A stretch of 64,000 nucleotides of DNA from Hydrogenimonas urashimensis (GTDB taxonomy: Bacteria; Campylobacterota; Campylobacteria; Campylobacterales; Hydrogenimonadaceae): the NCBI RefSeq assembly GCF_016593255.1, contig NZ_AP023212.1, positions 1,042,001 to 1,106,000 of the forward strand, in the 5' to 3' direction. Below, in pieces: positions 17,865 through 26,429 of this stretch. The position numbers and the translations under genes are program-made. A model generated the notes under the pieces. The model ran no database searches. It was given only the letters and a program-made list of their open reading frames with translations, and was not told the DNA's origin. Position 1 is the first letter of the stretch; each line of letters begins with the position of its first letter.

Positions 17865-18674
17865 CTATGCCTCTTCTACGATCTCCCGGATCGCCTTGAT
17901 CTGTCCGATCAGGCTCTCCAGCGCGTCGGGCCGTATCATGTTCGGACCGTCGCTGAGTGCGATGGCAGGATCGAAGTGGGTCTCGAAGAAAAACCCGTCC
18001 ACGCCCGCGGCGGCAGCCGCGCGGGCCAGATAGGGAACGAAGGTACTGTCACCCCCCGTCTTCCCTCCCTGTCCCGGCATCTGCACGCTGTGGGTGGCGT
18101 CGAAAACGACGGGGGCGAATCGCCGCATGATGGGGAGCGCACGCATATCGACGACGAGATTGCCGTATCCGAAGGTCGAACCCCGTTCGGTGAGCCAGAC
18201 GCCGGCCTTTTCGCTCGTTTCGTAATCGGCGCTCTCGAATCCCCGGGTCTTGAGGACCTTGAGAACCGAATATTTCATGTCCGAGGGAACCATGAACTGC
18301 CCTTTTTTGATATTGACGATGCAGTCGGTCTTGGCGGCCGCCACCAGCAGGTCGGTCTGCCTGCAGAGGAAAGCGGGAATCTGCAGCACATCCACCGTTT
18401 CAGCCGCCGCGGGCACCTGCCATGTCTCATGCACATCGGTCAAGGTCCTGTAACCGAAGCGCTCTTTGACCTCTTCGAAAATGCGCATCCCCTCTTCGAG
18501 GCCCGGCCCCCGGAAACTCTCCAGGGAGGTGCGGTTGGCCTTGTCGAAACTCGCCTTGAAATAGAAATCGATCGTTTCTTCTTCGGCGTATCGTTTCAGC
18601 GATTCGGCGATGCGCATCACGTTCTCTCGGCTTTCGATGACGCAGGGCCCGGCGATGAGCACCATCTTTTTCAT
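17865..18674 (-). CDS. kdsA: 3-deoxy-D-manno-octulosonate 8-phosphate synthase
   Basis: A 269-residue aldolase that joins phosphoenolpyruvate and arabinose 5-phosphate to make Kdo-8-phosphate for the LPS core. The N terminus [13 protein letters not shown] puts Cys at position 11, the residue that marks the metal-dependent KdsA class (as in Aquifex and Helicobacter), where E. coli has Asn. Other family segments are [42 protein letters not shown]-like NIKKGQFM and [12 protein letters not shown]. Its ATG overlaps the stop of a degenerate GGDEF protein by four bases, so it is translationally coupled to a gene of apparent signalling origin. Confidence 0.95.
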   Translation of the reverse strand: MKKMVLIAGPCVIESRENVMRIAESLKRYAEEETIDFYFKASFDKANRTSLESFRGPGLEEGMRIFEEVKERFGYRTLTDVHETWQVPAAAETVDVLQIPAFLCRQTDLLVAAAKTDCIVNIKKGQFMVPSDMKYSVLKVLKTRGFESADYETSEKAGVWLTERGSTFGYGNLVVDMRALPIMRRFAPVVFDATHSVQMPGQGGKTGGDSTFVPYLARAAAAAGVDGFFFETHFDPAIALSDGPNMIRPDALESLIGQIKAIREIVEEA

Positions 18675-19324
18675 CCTTTGACCTCCATTCCCTCTTTGTC
18701 AAATACGACGAGGTTTTTTTTCTGCTCTTTGGCTGCGTTCAGCGCGTCTTCGGCAAGCTCCATCATCCGATTCAGGTGGATATGCATCCCGTACATCGTC
18801 ACCGCCCCGGCGGTACGGCGGTATTCGATTCTCTTTTTGCCCTGCATCAGAGGGGTTTTGCCGATCTTCTCCTCGATCCGCTCCAAAACGGAAGGGATAT
18901 TGTCGATATCGCACTCCGGCATCAGGACAAAGATGCCCGAACCGCCGAAGCGTCCCAGCACGTCACTGCTTCTGAGCACGCTTTGGATCGATTCGGTCAA
19001 ATGTTTGAGCACGTTGTCGCCGGTTTTGAAGCTGTAGCGAAGATTGATCTTCTCCAATTGGTCCACATCCACGATCATCAGCGTGACGGGCCAGCGGTGC
19101 CGGCGCGCGAGCTTGATCTGGACATTGGCGGTCTTGACGAAAAAAGGGTAGTTGAAGGCACCCGTCACCTCATCGAGAGATCGGGCCGCATGGACCTCCT
19201 CACTCAACGCCGCGAGCCGTTTTTTGCAAAGTTCCAGGGTTTTGAAATATTTGTAAAAGAAAAAACCCGTCACGCCGTTTACAATCACGAGGGTGGCGAT
19301 CACTCCCAGCAGAATGTCATTCAT
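18671..19324 (-). CDS. Membrane-anchored degenerate GGDEF protein (copy 1)
   Basis: A 217-residue protein with one N-terminal transmembrane helix (about 5-25) and a GGDEF-like domain. Fold markers are [20 protein letters not shown], where the DxD-type metal region is partly kept, and [15 protein letters not shown], where the GGDEF loop reads GGSGI. Without the catalytic Glu it should not make cyclic di-GMP. It is followed by kdsA with an ATGA overlap and preceded by two similar genes in the same direction. It could bind nucleotide or act as a scaffold; no function can be assigned. Confidence 0.78.
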   Translation of the reverse strand: MNDILLGVIATLVIVNGVTGFFFYKYFKTLELCKKRLAALSEEVHAARSLDEVTGAFNYPFFVKTANVQIKLARRHRWPVTLMIVDVDQLEKINLRYSFKTGDNVLKHLTESIQSVLRSSDVLGRFGGSGIFVLMPECDIDNIPSVLERIEEKIGKTPLMQGKKRIEYRRTAGAVTMYGMHIHLNRMMELAEDALNAAKEQKKNLVVFDKEGMEVKG

Positions 19325-19347
19325 CGTTCATCCGTTTTTCCCTCTTT

Positions 19348-20079
19348 TCAGTAGGTCTCGATCAGATTGCCGGACTTGCCCCGGATACGGTCGAGGGCAT
19401 TGAGGGACCTTTCCATCAGACGTTTCAAATCGGCCGCGACCGGTTCCAGCGAAGCGAGTCCGCATTGGCACCCGAGCGTGTATTTTTCCTCTTCGATATC
19501 GATCTCTTTTCGGGAAAGATGGGATCCGATCCTCTCGGCAATCTCCTTCGCATGCTCCAGGGAGCAGTCGGGCAGGAGCAGAAGGTACTCGTTTTTGGAG
19601 AAACTCCCGGCAAGATCGCTTCCTCTCAGCAGCGAGTCAAGCTCTTTCACGACGATCTCCTTGATCTTTTTGCCCATCTCTTGCGAAACGCGCCTGCGCC
19701 CTTTGCCCGCACCGACATACATCGCGATCATGCTCACTGGCCACTCGTTGCGACGGGCCATGAGAATCTCTTTGTGTCCCATCCTGAAAAAAAGCTGTTT
19801 GTCATGAAGTTCGAAAGCCGACGAGGGGTTGAGAACCTCGTCGCATCTTTGGATCTGGACTTTTGCCCGAATCCACTCTTTTATGAACACATAGGAGACG
19901 ACGAAGGCGATCAGGAAAAAGAGTGCGTAAGCGGTATTGACGCCCATGATTCGGGCAAGACCGTAGGCTTCCATCTCCTTTTCCAAAACCGGAAGCCATA
20001 TCGCCGCACTGGTCAGCACGATGCCGCCAAGCAGCGCTCCAAGGATTTTGTACCGACCGCTGTTTGCGATATCTGCCAT
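19348..20079 (-). CDS. Membrane-anchored degenerate GGDEF protein (copy 2)
   Basis: A 243-residue protein with two hydrophobic segments (about 10-33 and 46-66) and a strongly diverged GGDEF-like domain. The loop that should read GGDEF is GSFSKNEYLLLLP, and the metal-binding Asp region is MIAMYVGAGKGRRR, so catalysis is not expected. The shared pattern with its neighbours is a polar helix, 'RRNEWPVSMIAMYV', a helix ending LLRGSDLAGSF, and C-terminal YTLGCQCGLASLEP. A good AAAGGTG ribosome site precedes ATG 20079. It is the middle member of three tandem paralogues upstream of kdsA. Confidence 0.75.
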   Translation of the reverse strand: MADIANSGRYKILGALLGGIVLTSAAIWLPVLEKEMEAYGLARIMGVNTAYALFFLIAFVVSYVFIKEWIRAKVQIQRCDEVLNPSSAFELHDKQLFFRMGHKEILMARRNEWPVSMIAMYVGAGKGRRRVSQEMGKKIKEIVVKELDSLLRGSDLAGSFSKNEYLLLLPDCSLEHAKEIAERIGSHLSRKEIDIEEEKYTLGCQCGLASLEPVAADLKRLMERSLNALDRIRGKSGNLIETY

Positions 20080-20105
20080 TCAAACACCTTTCTTTCGGAA
20101 ATGAA

Positions 20106-20837
20106 TCAGAAGAGTTCGATACGGTTTCCGCCCTTTTTCTTTGCCTGCTCCAACGCCACGTTCGCACGATTTATCAAATGGTTGAATTTGGCGACCCGGC
20201 CGGCAAACGAAACGACTCCACAGGAAAACCGGATCTTGATCTCTTTTTTGTCTACCGTCAGGGGCGTCGAAAGTATCTGGTTCTGAAACCGCTGAACCAC
20301 TCTCTTCGCACTGTTGATATCGCAGTTGGGCAGGAGGACGACGAAACGGTCGTCGTCGAATCTCGCGACCAGGTCGCTCTCCCTTATCGTCTCTTTCAAG
20401 ATGGCGGCGAAATGGGAGAGCACCTGGTTGCCCGCATCGAAACTGTATGCCTTGTTGATGCCCGCCAGCTGGTCGATGTCCATGAGTATCATCCCCACCG
20501 GCCAGCCGTTGCGTTTGCACAGGCGAATCTGCGTGCCTGCCAGCTCCCTGAAAACCTTGCTTTTGTAAAGCCGTGTCGTCACATCGCGGAGCAGGCTCTC
20601 CTCCTGCTCCCTCTCGATTCGGTCGACGACGCTCTTTTGCTGCACAAAGGTATAAAAAAGAGGGGCGAAGAACACCACGTAGACCGCCGCCATTATCTCG
20701 ATGCCAAGCATCGGCTGCGTCCACAAGCCGTTTTTCGCCAGCAGCCACGCGATGGCGCTCAGCAGGAGGCTCGCCGCCATCGCGAGCCCCAACGCCACTC
20801 CTCCTCTTCTCAACAGACGCTTATCTATTTTCGACAT
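20106..20837 (-). CDS. Membrane-anchored degenerate GGDEF protein (copy 3)
   Basis: A 243-residue protein with two transmembrane segments (about 12-33 and 41-65) and a GGDEF-like domain. It keeps more of the fold than its neighbours: RNGWPVGMILMDIDQLAGIN, then VARFDDDRFVVLLPNCD, where DDDRF replaces GGDEF. The normal GGDEF loop glycines, needed for GTP binding, are missing. It is first in the order copy 3, copy 2, copy 1, kdsA, with gaps of 26 and 23 bases and then an overlap. Divergence among the three suggests an old tandem duplication. Confidence 0.77.
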   Translation of the reverse strand: MSKIDKRLLRRGGVALGLAMAASLLLSAIAWLLAKNGLWTQPMLGIEIMAAVYVVFFAPLFYTFVQQKSVVDRIEREQEESLLRDVTTRLYKSKVFRELAGTQIRLCKRNGWPVGMILMDIDQLAGINKAYSFDAGNQVLSHFAAILKETIRESDLVARFDDDRFVVLLPNCDINSAKRVVQRFQNQILSTPLTVDKKEIKIRFSCGVVSFAGRVAKFNHLINRANVALEQAKKKGGNRIELF

Positions 20838-20920
20838 GGTTACTCTTTAATGTAGCATATTTTCTCTTAAAGGCTCTGCGGAACCCCTGTTGGAGTCCCC
20901 CGGGCTATATCGGCATTTTT

Positions 20921-21814
20921 TTATGTTTTGTTACTTGCGACGACAATCCCGGCGACGATGACCAGCGTGATACCGAGCCATGTGAGAAGATCGGGGAAGG
21001 GATCTCCCACAAGAAGCCCGAAGAGGATGGAAAAGAGGATGTTGCTGTAGCTGACGGCCCCGACGATGCCCGCCTTGGTCACACCGTAGGCTCTGGTCAT
21101 ATAGATTTGCGCGAGTGTGGCGAAAAGCCCCATGGCGATCACATACAGCCAGGTATGGCCCGAAGGCATGACGAACTCCCCGAAAAGCATGTCGAGTTTG
21201 GGGGAGTCGACACAGGGACTCGCCGCCATCAGAAAAAGAGGTCCAAGCGTCCCGATCCCCATGAACGAAAGGACGATGGCACGGGTGTCGTAGTACTGCT
21301 TCAGTTCCCGTACCGCCGTATAGGCGAGTGCGGCACCCACGCCGCTGAAGATGCCCAGCCATGCGGTTTTGTCCAGAATCATGCCGCTGGGTTTGGCGAT
21401 CAGGACGATACCCAAAAATCCCAGAATCAGTGCCGCCCATCCCCTCATTCCCATTCGCTCTTTCAAAAAGAGCCAGGCGAAAAAGGCGGTAAAGACGGGA
21501 GAGGTTTTCGAATAGGTCATCGCATCGCCCAGGGGGATGTGCGCGATATTGTAGAAAAACGCGAGGAGGGCCAAAAAGCCCATGAGTCCGCGGAAAAAAA
21601 GTAGCCACGGCTTGCCGCCTTTGTGCCTCATCGGTTTTTTCACGAGCGTGGCCGCCACAAGAAAGACCCCGAAGACATTTCTGAAAAAGACCACTTCAAG
21701 CGATGGCATCGTCCCGCTCAGCAGTTTCGCGAACACCCCCATCAACGCGAACATCAGCGAGGCGAAAAGCATGTAGCGCACGCCTCTGTCGAGGCGACCG
21801 AAACGTTCTCTCAC
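20921..21814 (-). CDS. EamA/DMT-family membrane transporter
   Basis: A 297-residue integral membrane protein with about ten hydrophobic segments in two EamA halves. Typical segments are FALMGVFAKLLSG at the start of half one, TSPVFTAFFAWLFLKERM at its end, and AVSYSNILFSILFGLLVGD at the end of half two. Members of this drug/metabolite superfamily export amino acids, sugars or other metabolites; the substrate cannot be read from sequence. The start is GTG 21814, four bases after the stop of the DUF3108 gene, so the two are coupled. A similar transporter lies next to der in C. jejuni as I recall. Confidence 0.85.
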   Translation of the reverse strand: MRERFGRLDRGVRYMLFASLMFALMGVFAKLLSGTMPSLEVVFFRNVFGVFLVAATLVKKPMRHKGGKPWLLFFRGLMGFLALLAFFYNIAHIPLGDAMTYSKTSPVFTAFFAWLFLKERMGMRGWAALILGFLGIVLIAKPSGMILDKTAWLGIFSGVGAALAYTAVRELKQYYDTRAIVLSFMGIGTLGPLFLMAASPCVDSPKLDMLFGEFVMPSGHTWLYVIAMGLFATLAQIYMTRAYGVTKAGIVGAVSYSNILFSILFGLLVGDPFPDLLTWLGITLVIVAGIVVASNKT

Positions 21815-21818
21815 CGCT

Positions 21819-22565
21819 TCAGGGTCTAATCATAAAATCGACGAGTCGTCCGCGCACATCTCCGAACATGACCACATCCTTCAAAACGGCTTTCGTCACC
21901 ACGCCGTCGGGACGCAGCGCCAGATAGAGCGTGCCCCCTTTGGAACCGAAGAGTTTCTGGTATACGGTCACCTCCAAATAGCAGGAGGCCTCTCCCAGGA
22001 GCTCTTTGACATCTTTTCTCTCCTCCCCCACCACGGTGCGGACACGGACTTTGCCCGTCTTCTTTTCCGCCCCCACCGCATGCAGATGCCTGTCGAAAGG
22101 CTTGGAACAGTCGCCGATGATATCCAGGATGTTGAAATAGAGCGAGAAGATGTCATCAAGAGCGTAGTAAGGAAGCGTTTCATCCTTCTGCGACACAAGC
22201 TTACCCTCTTTGTAGCGCTCTTCGTGAAAGGTCACCCTGCCGTGGGGATGGTCGAACCGGTAGGTTTTGATGCGCCTTTTGGAAAACCGTCTGATATCTT
22301 TGGAAAAAAGTTCGGGAACAAGCCTGCCGTCGACAATCAAGCCCTTGCTTCTGTAGATTTCCACCCGTCCGCCGCTCAGAACCTTGGCGAGTCCCGTCGC
22401 CCTGGCGGTCATGACGATCTCGTATCTGTTCTCGGCCCGTGTCAGCTTCGCCTCGGATGTACCCATTTTGCCGAATATTCCGTATTCGACGCTGTATTTT
22501 CCGATCATCGTATCGGCACAAAGCGCGAGCGCGGCCAAAAGCAATATTGAAAACCATTTGATCAT
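21819..22565 (-). CDS. DUF3108-family exported protein
   Basis: A 248-residue protein with a signal peptide (MIKWFSILLLAALALCADT). The body matches the pattern of DUF3108 periplasmic proteins: YSVEYGIFGKMG, an early 'A.ATGLAKVLSGGRVEIYRSKGL', a middle LDDIFSLYFNI and a C-terminal LRPDGVVTKAVLKDVVMFGDVRGRL. DUF3108 members are beta-rich and thought to act at the cell envelope, but no biochemical role is known to me. The gene heads the minus-strand run with the EamA transporter and lies back to back with der across a 250-base region holding a dispersed repeat. Confidence 0.78.
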   Translation of the reverse strand: MIKWFSILLLAALALCADTMIGKYSVEYGIFGKMGTSEAKLTRAENRYEIVMTARATGLAKVLSGGRVEIYRSKGLIVDGRLVPELFSKDIRRFSKRRIKTYRFDHPHGRVTFHEERYKEGKLVSQKDETLPYYALDDIFSLYFNILDIIGDCSKPFDRHLHAVGAEKKTGKVRVRTVVGEERKDVKELLGEASCYLEVTVYQKLFGSKGGTLYLALRPDGVVTKAVLKDVVMFGDVRGRLVDFMIRP

Positions 22566-22599
22566 CGTCTGTCCCCCTCCCGCTTATTTAATCACATTT

Positions 22600-22740
22600 A
22601 CGATAAAATCGCACTAAATCGCCGATGTTACGCGACTCACACCGCCATCCGCCTCGCGCGAACGCAAGGCGCGGGGGCAAGGCGGACCCAAGCGCATCCG
22701 GTGCGTTTTCGTTTGACTAAGAGGCAAAGGATGCGCAACT
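22600..22740. repeat. Dispersed imperfect inverted-repeat element, copy A
   Basis: The intergenic stretch from about 22624 to 22733 begins GATGTTACGCGACTC, continues ACACCGCCATCCG and ends GGATGCGCAACTCAAG. The same start, inner block and end occur on the minus strand at 41966-42144, with about 80 percent identity in the first 30 bases by eye. Terminal parts are imperfect inverted repeats of each other. The middle is GC-rich and differs between copies. Confidence 0.55.
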
Positions 22741-22757
22741 CAAGTCAATGACAACTA

Positions 22758-22786
22758 TTGACAAGATTCGAGTATACTGATAAATT
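22758..22786 (+). promoter_or_regulatory. Probable promoter of der
   Basis: TTGACA at 22758-22763 and TAAATT at 22781-22786 are separated by 17 bases. A TATACT at 22773-22778 is an alternative -10 but has no -35 at the right distance. The der ATG is 31 bases further on. Confidence 0.5.
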
Positions 22787-22816
22787 ATCCCAAAAAATTG
22801 TGAACCAAAGAGAGAT

Positions 22817-24220
22817 ATGAAAAAGATAGCGATTCTGGGACAGCCCAATGTGGGCAAAAGCTCCCTTTTCAACCGATTCGCCAAACGGCGCATCGCAATC
22901 ACGTCCGACATGGCGGGGACAACCCGCGACATAAGAAAAGAGATCATCGATTTCGAGGGGAGCGAGGCGGAGATACTCGATACCGGCGGCATCGATGAAA
23001 GCAGCGAACTTTTCCGACGTGTCGGCAACAAGGCGATCGAAGCGGCGGAGCAGGCGGATATCATCATCTACATGGTCGACGGCAAGGCACTGCCCGACGA
23101 GCGGGACAAACAGCTTTTCTACCGGCTTCAGGCCCTTGGAAAACCGATCGCCCTGGTTGTCAACAAGATCGACAACGACAAAGAGGAGGAGCGGGCCTGG
23201 GAGTTCGCCGAATTCGGTGCCAAAAATCTGTTCGCCATCTCGGTCTCCCACAACCGGCGCGTCGGTCGCCTGATCGAGTGGATCAAAAGCCATCTTGCAG
23301 AACCCGCGCCCCTTCTTGGGGAGGAGCTGGTCTGTGAAGAACCCGACGCCCTCGAAAATCTCATCGGACAGTTCGACGAAAGCGGAACGCTGCAACAGGA
23401 GGAGGATCTGAGCACTATCGGCGTGGCGATCATCGGGCGCACCAATGTCGGCAAAAGCTCCCTGCTCAACGCTCTGCTGGGTGAGGAGCGGGCCGTCGTC
23501 AGCAACGTGGCGGGCACGACGGTCGACCCGGTGGACGAAAGAGTGATTCTGGGCGACAAAACCGTCACCTTCGTCGATACGGCGGGCCTGCGCCGACGAG
23601 GGAAGATCCAGGGGATCGAACGCTACGCCCTGGGCCGGACACGCCAGATGCTGGAGAAGGCCGATATCGCTCTGCTGGTGCTCGATGCCAGCGAACCTCT
23701 CAGTGAACTGGACGAAAAGATCGCCGGCCTGGTGGACGAATACAAACTGGGATGCATCATCGTCCTCAACAAATGGGACGAGGCCCTGGGCGGCTACGAG
23801 GAGATGGTCAAAGAGATCCGGTACCGCTTCAAGTTTCTCAGCTGGGCACCCGTTATCACCGTTTCTGCCAAATCAAAAAAACGGGTCCACAAAATCGGAG
23901 AGATGATCCTGAAAGTGTTCGAAAACTACACCCGCCATATTCCAACAAGAGAGCTGAACGAAGTGATCAGGCAGGCTGCGATGCGGCACCATATACCCAG
24001 TCACAAAGGCAAGCCGGTCAATATCCTTTTTGCGTCGCAGTATGCGATCAAACCGCCGAAAATCGCCCTTATCTCAAATCGCCCCCGAGGCATACACTTC
24101 AGCTATCTCAGGTACCTGACCAACCAGCTGCGCGAGCGTTTCGACCTCGAAGGAACACCGGTGATACTGGTGCCGAAAAAACGGGGGGAACGCGAAGAGG
24201 AGAGCGAAAGCATCGGTTAA
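22817..24220 (+). CDS. der: Ribosome assembly GTPase Der (EngA)
   Basis: A 467-residue double GTPase needed for 50S subunit maturation. Two G domains are in tandem: the first has GQPNVGKSS (8-16), DTGG and NKID; the second has GRTNVGKSS (about 213), DTAGLRRRGK and NKWD. The C-terminal KH-like domain follows (about 355-455), with PVNILFASQYAIKPPKIALISN split across the domain core. The tail ends in charged residues (KKRGEREEESES). It is transcribed from its own promoter and converges on the potassium-channel gene with only three bases between the stops. Confidence 0.96.
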   Translation: MKKIAILGQPNVGKSSLFNRFAKRRIAITSDMAGTTRDIRKEIIDFEGSEAEILDTGGIDESSELFRRVGNKAIEAAEQADIIIYMVDGKALPDERDKQLFYRLQALGKPIALVVNKIDNDKEEERAWEFAEFGAKNLFAISVSHNRRVGRLIEWIKSHLAEPAPLLGEELVCEEPDALENLIGQFDESGTLQQEEDLSTIGVAIIGRTNVGKSSLLNALLGEERAVVSNVAGTTVDPVDERVILGDKTVTFVDTAGLRRRGKIQGIERYALGRTRQMLEKADIALLVLDASEPLSELDEKIAGLVDEYKLGCIIVLNKWDEALGGYEEMVKEIRYRFKFLSWAPVITVSAKSKKRVHKIGEMILKVFENYTRHIPTRELNEVIRQAAMRHHIPSHKGKPVNILFASQYAIKPPKIALISNRPRGIHFSYLRYLTNQLRERFDLEGTPVILVPKKRGEREEESESIG

Positions 24221-24223
24221 AGG

Positions 24224-25924
24224 TCAGAAATCGAGTGTCAGCTTGCACGCAAGCGACAGCTCGCACTCCTTTCCCTGCATGACGTAATAGAATTCGTAGA
24301 TATTCTCCATGATATACTCCATATCTTCGAATGCCTCTTTGGTGCCGGCGAAAAGTATCTCATCTCCGATCCGAATGGGAAGCGAGGGATCGGGCAGCAG
24401 ATGCTCCTCCTCTCCCCTGCGGATATAGAGGATGAGCATCGGATTCTCTTTTCTCCAGTCGTCACGCCTGCGGTAGAGGATACTGTAGGGCACCTCTTCT
24501 TTCGTCTCTTCGATGTGCCTCACCAGCGCGTAGGCGTGCTCTTCGTCGATTCTCGTCTCCAGCGTATCGGGATTGTTGTTGATATGATTTTTCATCAGAT
24601 CGACCACTTTTTTCCCCCACGATTCGCCACGGTAGGCCATCAGGCGGATGAAACGGTCCGCCAGAGGCCGCGCAAGCACATTGTAGGTTTTGTTGATCAT
24701 CAGTGTCTCCAGCATGATGACACGGTCGATTTTGGCCGCTTTGAAGACGACGGTATCGGCCAGATGGTTCTCCCGGGCGATCGTATAGATTTCGGGGTTG
24801 ATCCGTTTGGCGGCCATGATGATCGAAAGGTTGAGAAGATCGTCTTTCGTGGCCGCGATGATGCAGGACGCCTCCTGAACGTCCGCTTTGAGAAGAATCT
24901 TTTTGTCGTCGGCGTCTCCGACCATCACCTTCTCCCCTCGTCTCGCCTTCGCCGCTTTTTCGGGACTCGCCTCGATAAATACGTAATCGATGCCGGCACG
25001 CCGGAGTCCCACTTCAAGCGCCGTGCCCATCCGGCCGTACCCGCAGACGATGTATTTGCCCTCTTTCGGCAGGCGGTCCTTGCGCCTCAGTACCAGCGGA
25101 TCGCCGTAGAGCCACTGTTCGATCATCAGCAGCGAAGGTGAGGTGAGCGAGAGATAAACACGCTTCGCCACGATTTTGAAAGGGTTCTCCACCACGTCGG
25201 CGCCGATGGTCTTGAGGTTCTGCCCATACTCGTCCTGCGTCGCTTCGACCACCACCATGACATGCTTGTTCATCAGTTTCGCCGAGAGGGCCACGTGGAG
25301 GTTCATGGCGTCGTCGTTGAAAAGCGAAACGACCGCACGGCAGTTGCGCTTGTGAATGCCGGCCGTCTTGAAAATTTTCGGATCCCTTATATCCCCTGCC
25401 AGTGCCGGCACTTCGATCGTGTAGTTCTCCAGCGAGAGCTCCTTGATCTTCTCCTCGTCCTTCTCGATGACCACGCTGCGTATGCCGTCTTTTGAGAGAT
25501 GGTCGATAATCTGGCGGGTCATCGAGTTGTAGCCGACAAATATGATGAAAGGCTCCTCCATTTTGCGGATTTTCCGCTGAAACTGCGCCAGGGCGATCTG
25601 CGCGGCGAGGACCTTGTCCTGCACCAGCGTGATGATGGCGCCGATCGCGTAGAACCATCCGATAACGGTCAGATAGATACAGAAAGCGACCCACAGCTTC
25701 TGGGGATAGGTGAAGGTGTAGGGGGATTCGCCAAAACCGATCGTCGTCGCCATGTAGCTGACGAAATAGAAGGCGTCGAAAAAGGAGAGGTGGTAAGGCC
25801 TTCCCTGATCGTCCACGCCGGGAATGAGCACCATTCCCAGGATCGAGATGGCGAAGGTGATCACCAGGACGAACATCGGCGTCCGCATCCGTTTGATGAT
25901 CAGAAAAAGAGAGTTGTTGCCCAA
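24224..25924 (-). CDS. Two-RCK potassium channel / TrkA-N protein
   Basis: A 566-residue membrane protein. Two transmembrane helices flank a pore loop whose filter reads TTIGFGES, a variant of the potassium signature TVGYGD. Two RCK (TrkA-N) modules follow: one with IIFVGYNSMTRQIIDHL (about 127), another with YIVCGYGRMGTALEVGL (about 292), each a Rossmann nucleotide-binding fold; a C-terminal TrkA-C-like part has LPIRIGDEILFAGT. The closest types are MthK/Kch-like ligand-gated channels. The frame starts with TTG 25924, six bases after the stop of a small membrane protein; ATG 25888 is a possible later start, which would still keep the first helix. Confidence 0.85.
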   Translation of the reverse strand: MGNNSLFLIIKRMRTPMFVLVITFAISILGMVLIPGVDDQGRPYHLSFFDAFYFVSYMATTIGFGESPYTFTYPQKLWVAFCIYLTVIGWFYAIGAIITLVQDKVLAAQIALAQFQRKIRKMEEPFIIFVGYNSMTRQIIDHLSKDGIRSVVIEKDEEKIKELSLENYTIEVPALAGDIRDPKIFKTAGIHKRNCRAVVSLFNDDAMNLHVALSAKLMNKHVMVVVEATQDEYGQNLKTIGADVVENPFKIVAKRVYLSLTSPSLLMIEQWLYGDPLVLRRKDRLPKEGKYIVCGYGRMGTALEVGLRRAGIDYVFIEASPEKAAKARRGEKVMVGDADDKKILLKADVQEASCIIAATKDDLLNLSIIMAAKRINPEIYTIARENHLADTVVFKAAKIDRVIMLETLMINKTYNVLARPLADRFIRLMAYRGESWGKKVVDLMKNHINNNPDTLETRIDEEHAYALVRHIEETKEEVPYSILYRRRDDWRKENPMLILYIRRGEEEHLLPDPSLPIRIGDEILFAGTKEAFEDMEYIMENIYEFYYVMQGKECELSLACKLTLDF

Positions 25925-25930
25925 AAGAGG

Positions 25931-26308
25931 TTACCTTTTCGATTTCAGAACATCGCCGGTAAAGAGAACCACGGAGGTGATGTTGGCAAGCAGCGCACCG
26001 CCCGAAAAGGAGATGATCGCCGTGACCACTTCGGTATTCATGCCGGTCACGTACTCACCCAGTGCCCAGATCGACGCGGCGCCGATAAGCTGGATATCGG
26101 CAACGAGACTGGTGGCCAGCAGCACGGCGCCAAGCTGCGTCTTGTCGCCGAGTTTGTAGATCGTGGCGATCAGGTTGACGATGATCGCCGCGAAGAGTTC
26201 GTAGCGGTTGTGCTGTTCCAGTACCGTCGGATCGCCGTAGAAGAACCCGAAGTTCATCGTCAGCGCCAGGATGATGAAAAAGCCCGCGATCACCTTTTCG
26301 AGATTCAT
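25931..26308 (-). CDS. Small integral membrane protein of unknown function
   Basis: A 125-residue protein with about four hydrophobic helices (IAGFFIILALTMNFGFF, ELFAAIIVNLIATIY, LGAVLLATSLVADIQLIG and VVTAIISFSGGALLANIT). It resembles a small conserved membrane family of Campylobacterota that I associate with DUF6394, but I cannot verify that. It is six bases upstream of the two-RCK potassium channel in the same operon, so a subunit or accessory role in ion transport is possible. The ribosome site AAAGGAA precedes ATG 26308. A TACAAT on the minus strand (26348-26353) could be its promoter. Confidence 0.7.
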   Translation of the reverse strand: MNLEKVIAGFFIILALTMNFGFFYGDPTVLEQHNRYELFAAIIVNLIATIYKLGDKTQLGAVLLATSLVADIQLIGAASIWALGEYVTGMNTEVVTAIISFSGGALLANITSVVLFTGDVLKSKR

Positions 26309-26369
26309 GGAATTCCTTTGATCGGCATTTTGGTCAAGTCTTGCATTATTGTAAACCGATACGGATTAA

Positions 26370-26398
26370 ACCGTACTAAAATCATCATCCGGTATAAT
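26370..26398 (+). promoter_or_regulatory. Probable promoter of trpS
   Basis: A perfect TATAAT at 26393-26398 follows CCGG, 32 bases before the trpS ATG. The ribosome site AAGGA lies at about 26419. The region between the divergent genes is 121 bases. Confidence 0.6.
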
Positions 26399-26429
26399 CG
26401 CCGGAAATTCAACAGCGCAAGGATATTCG

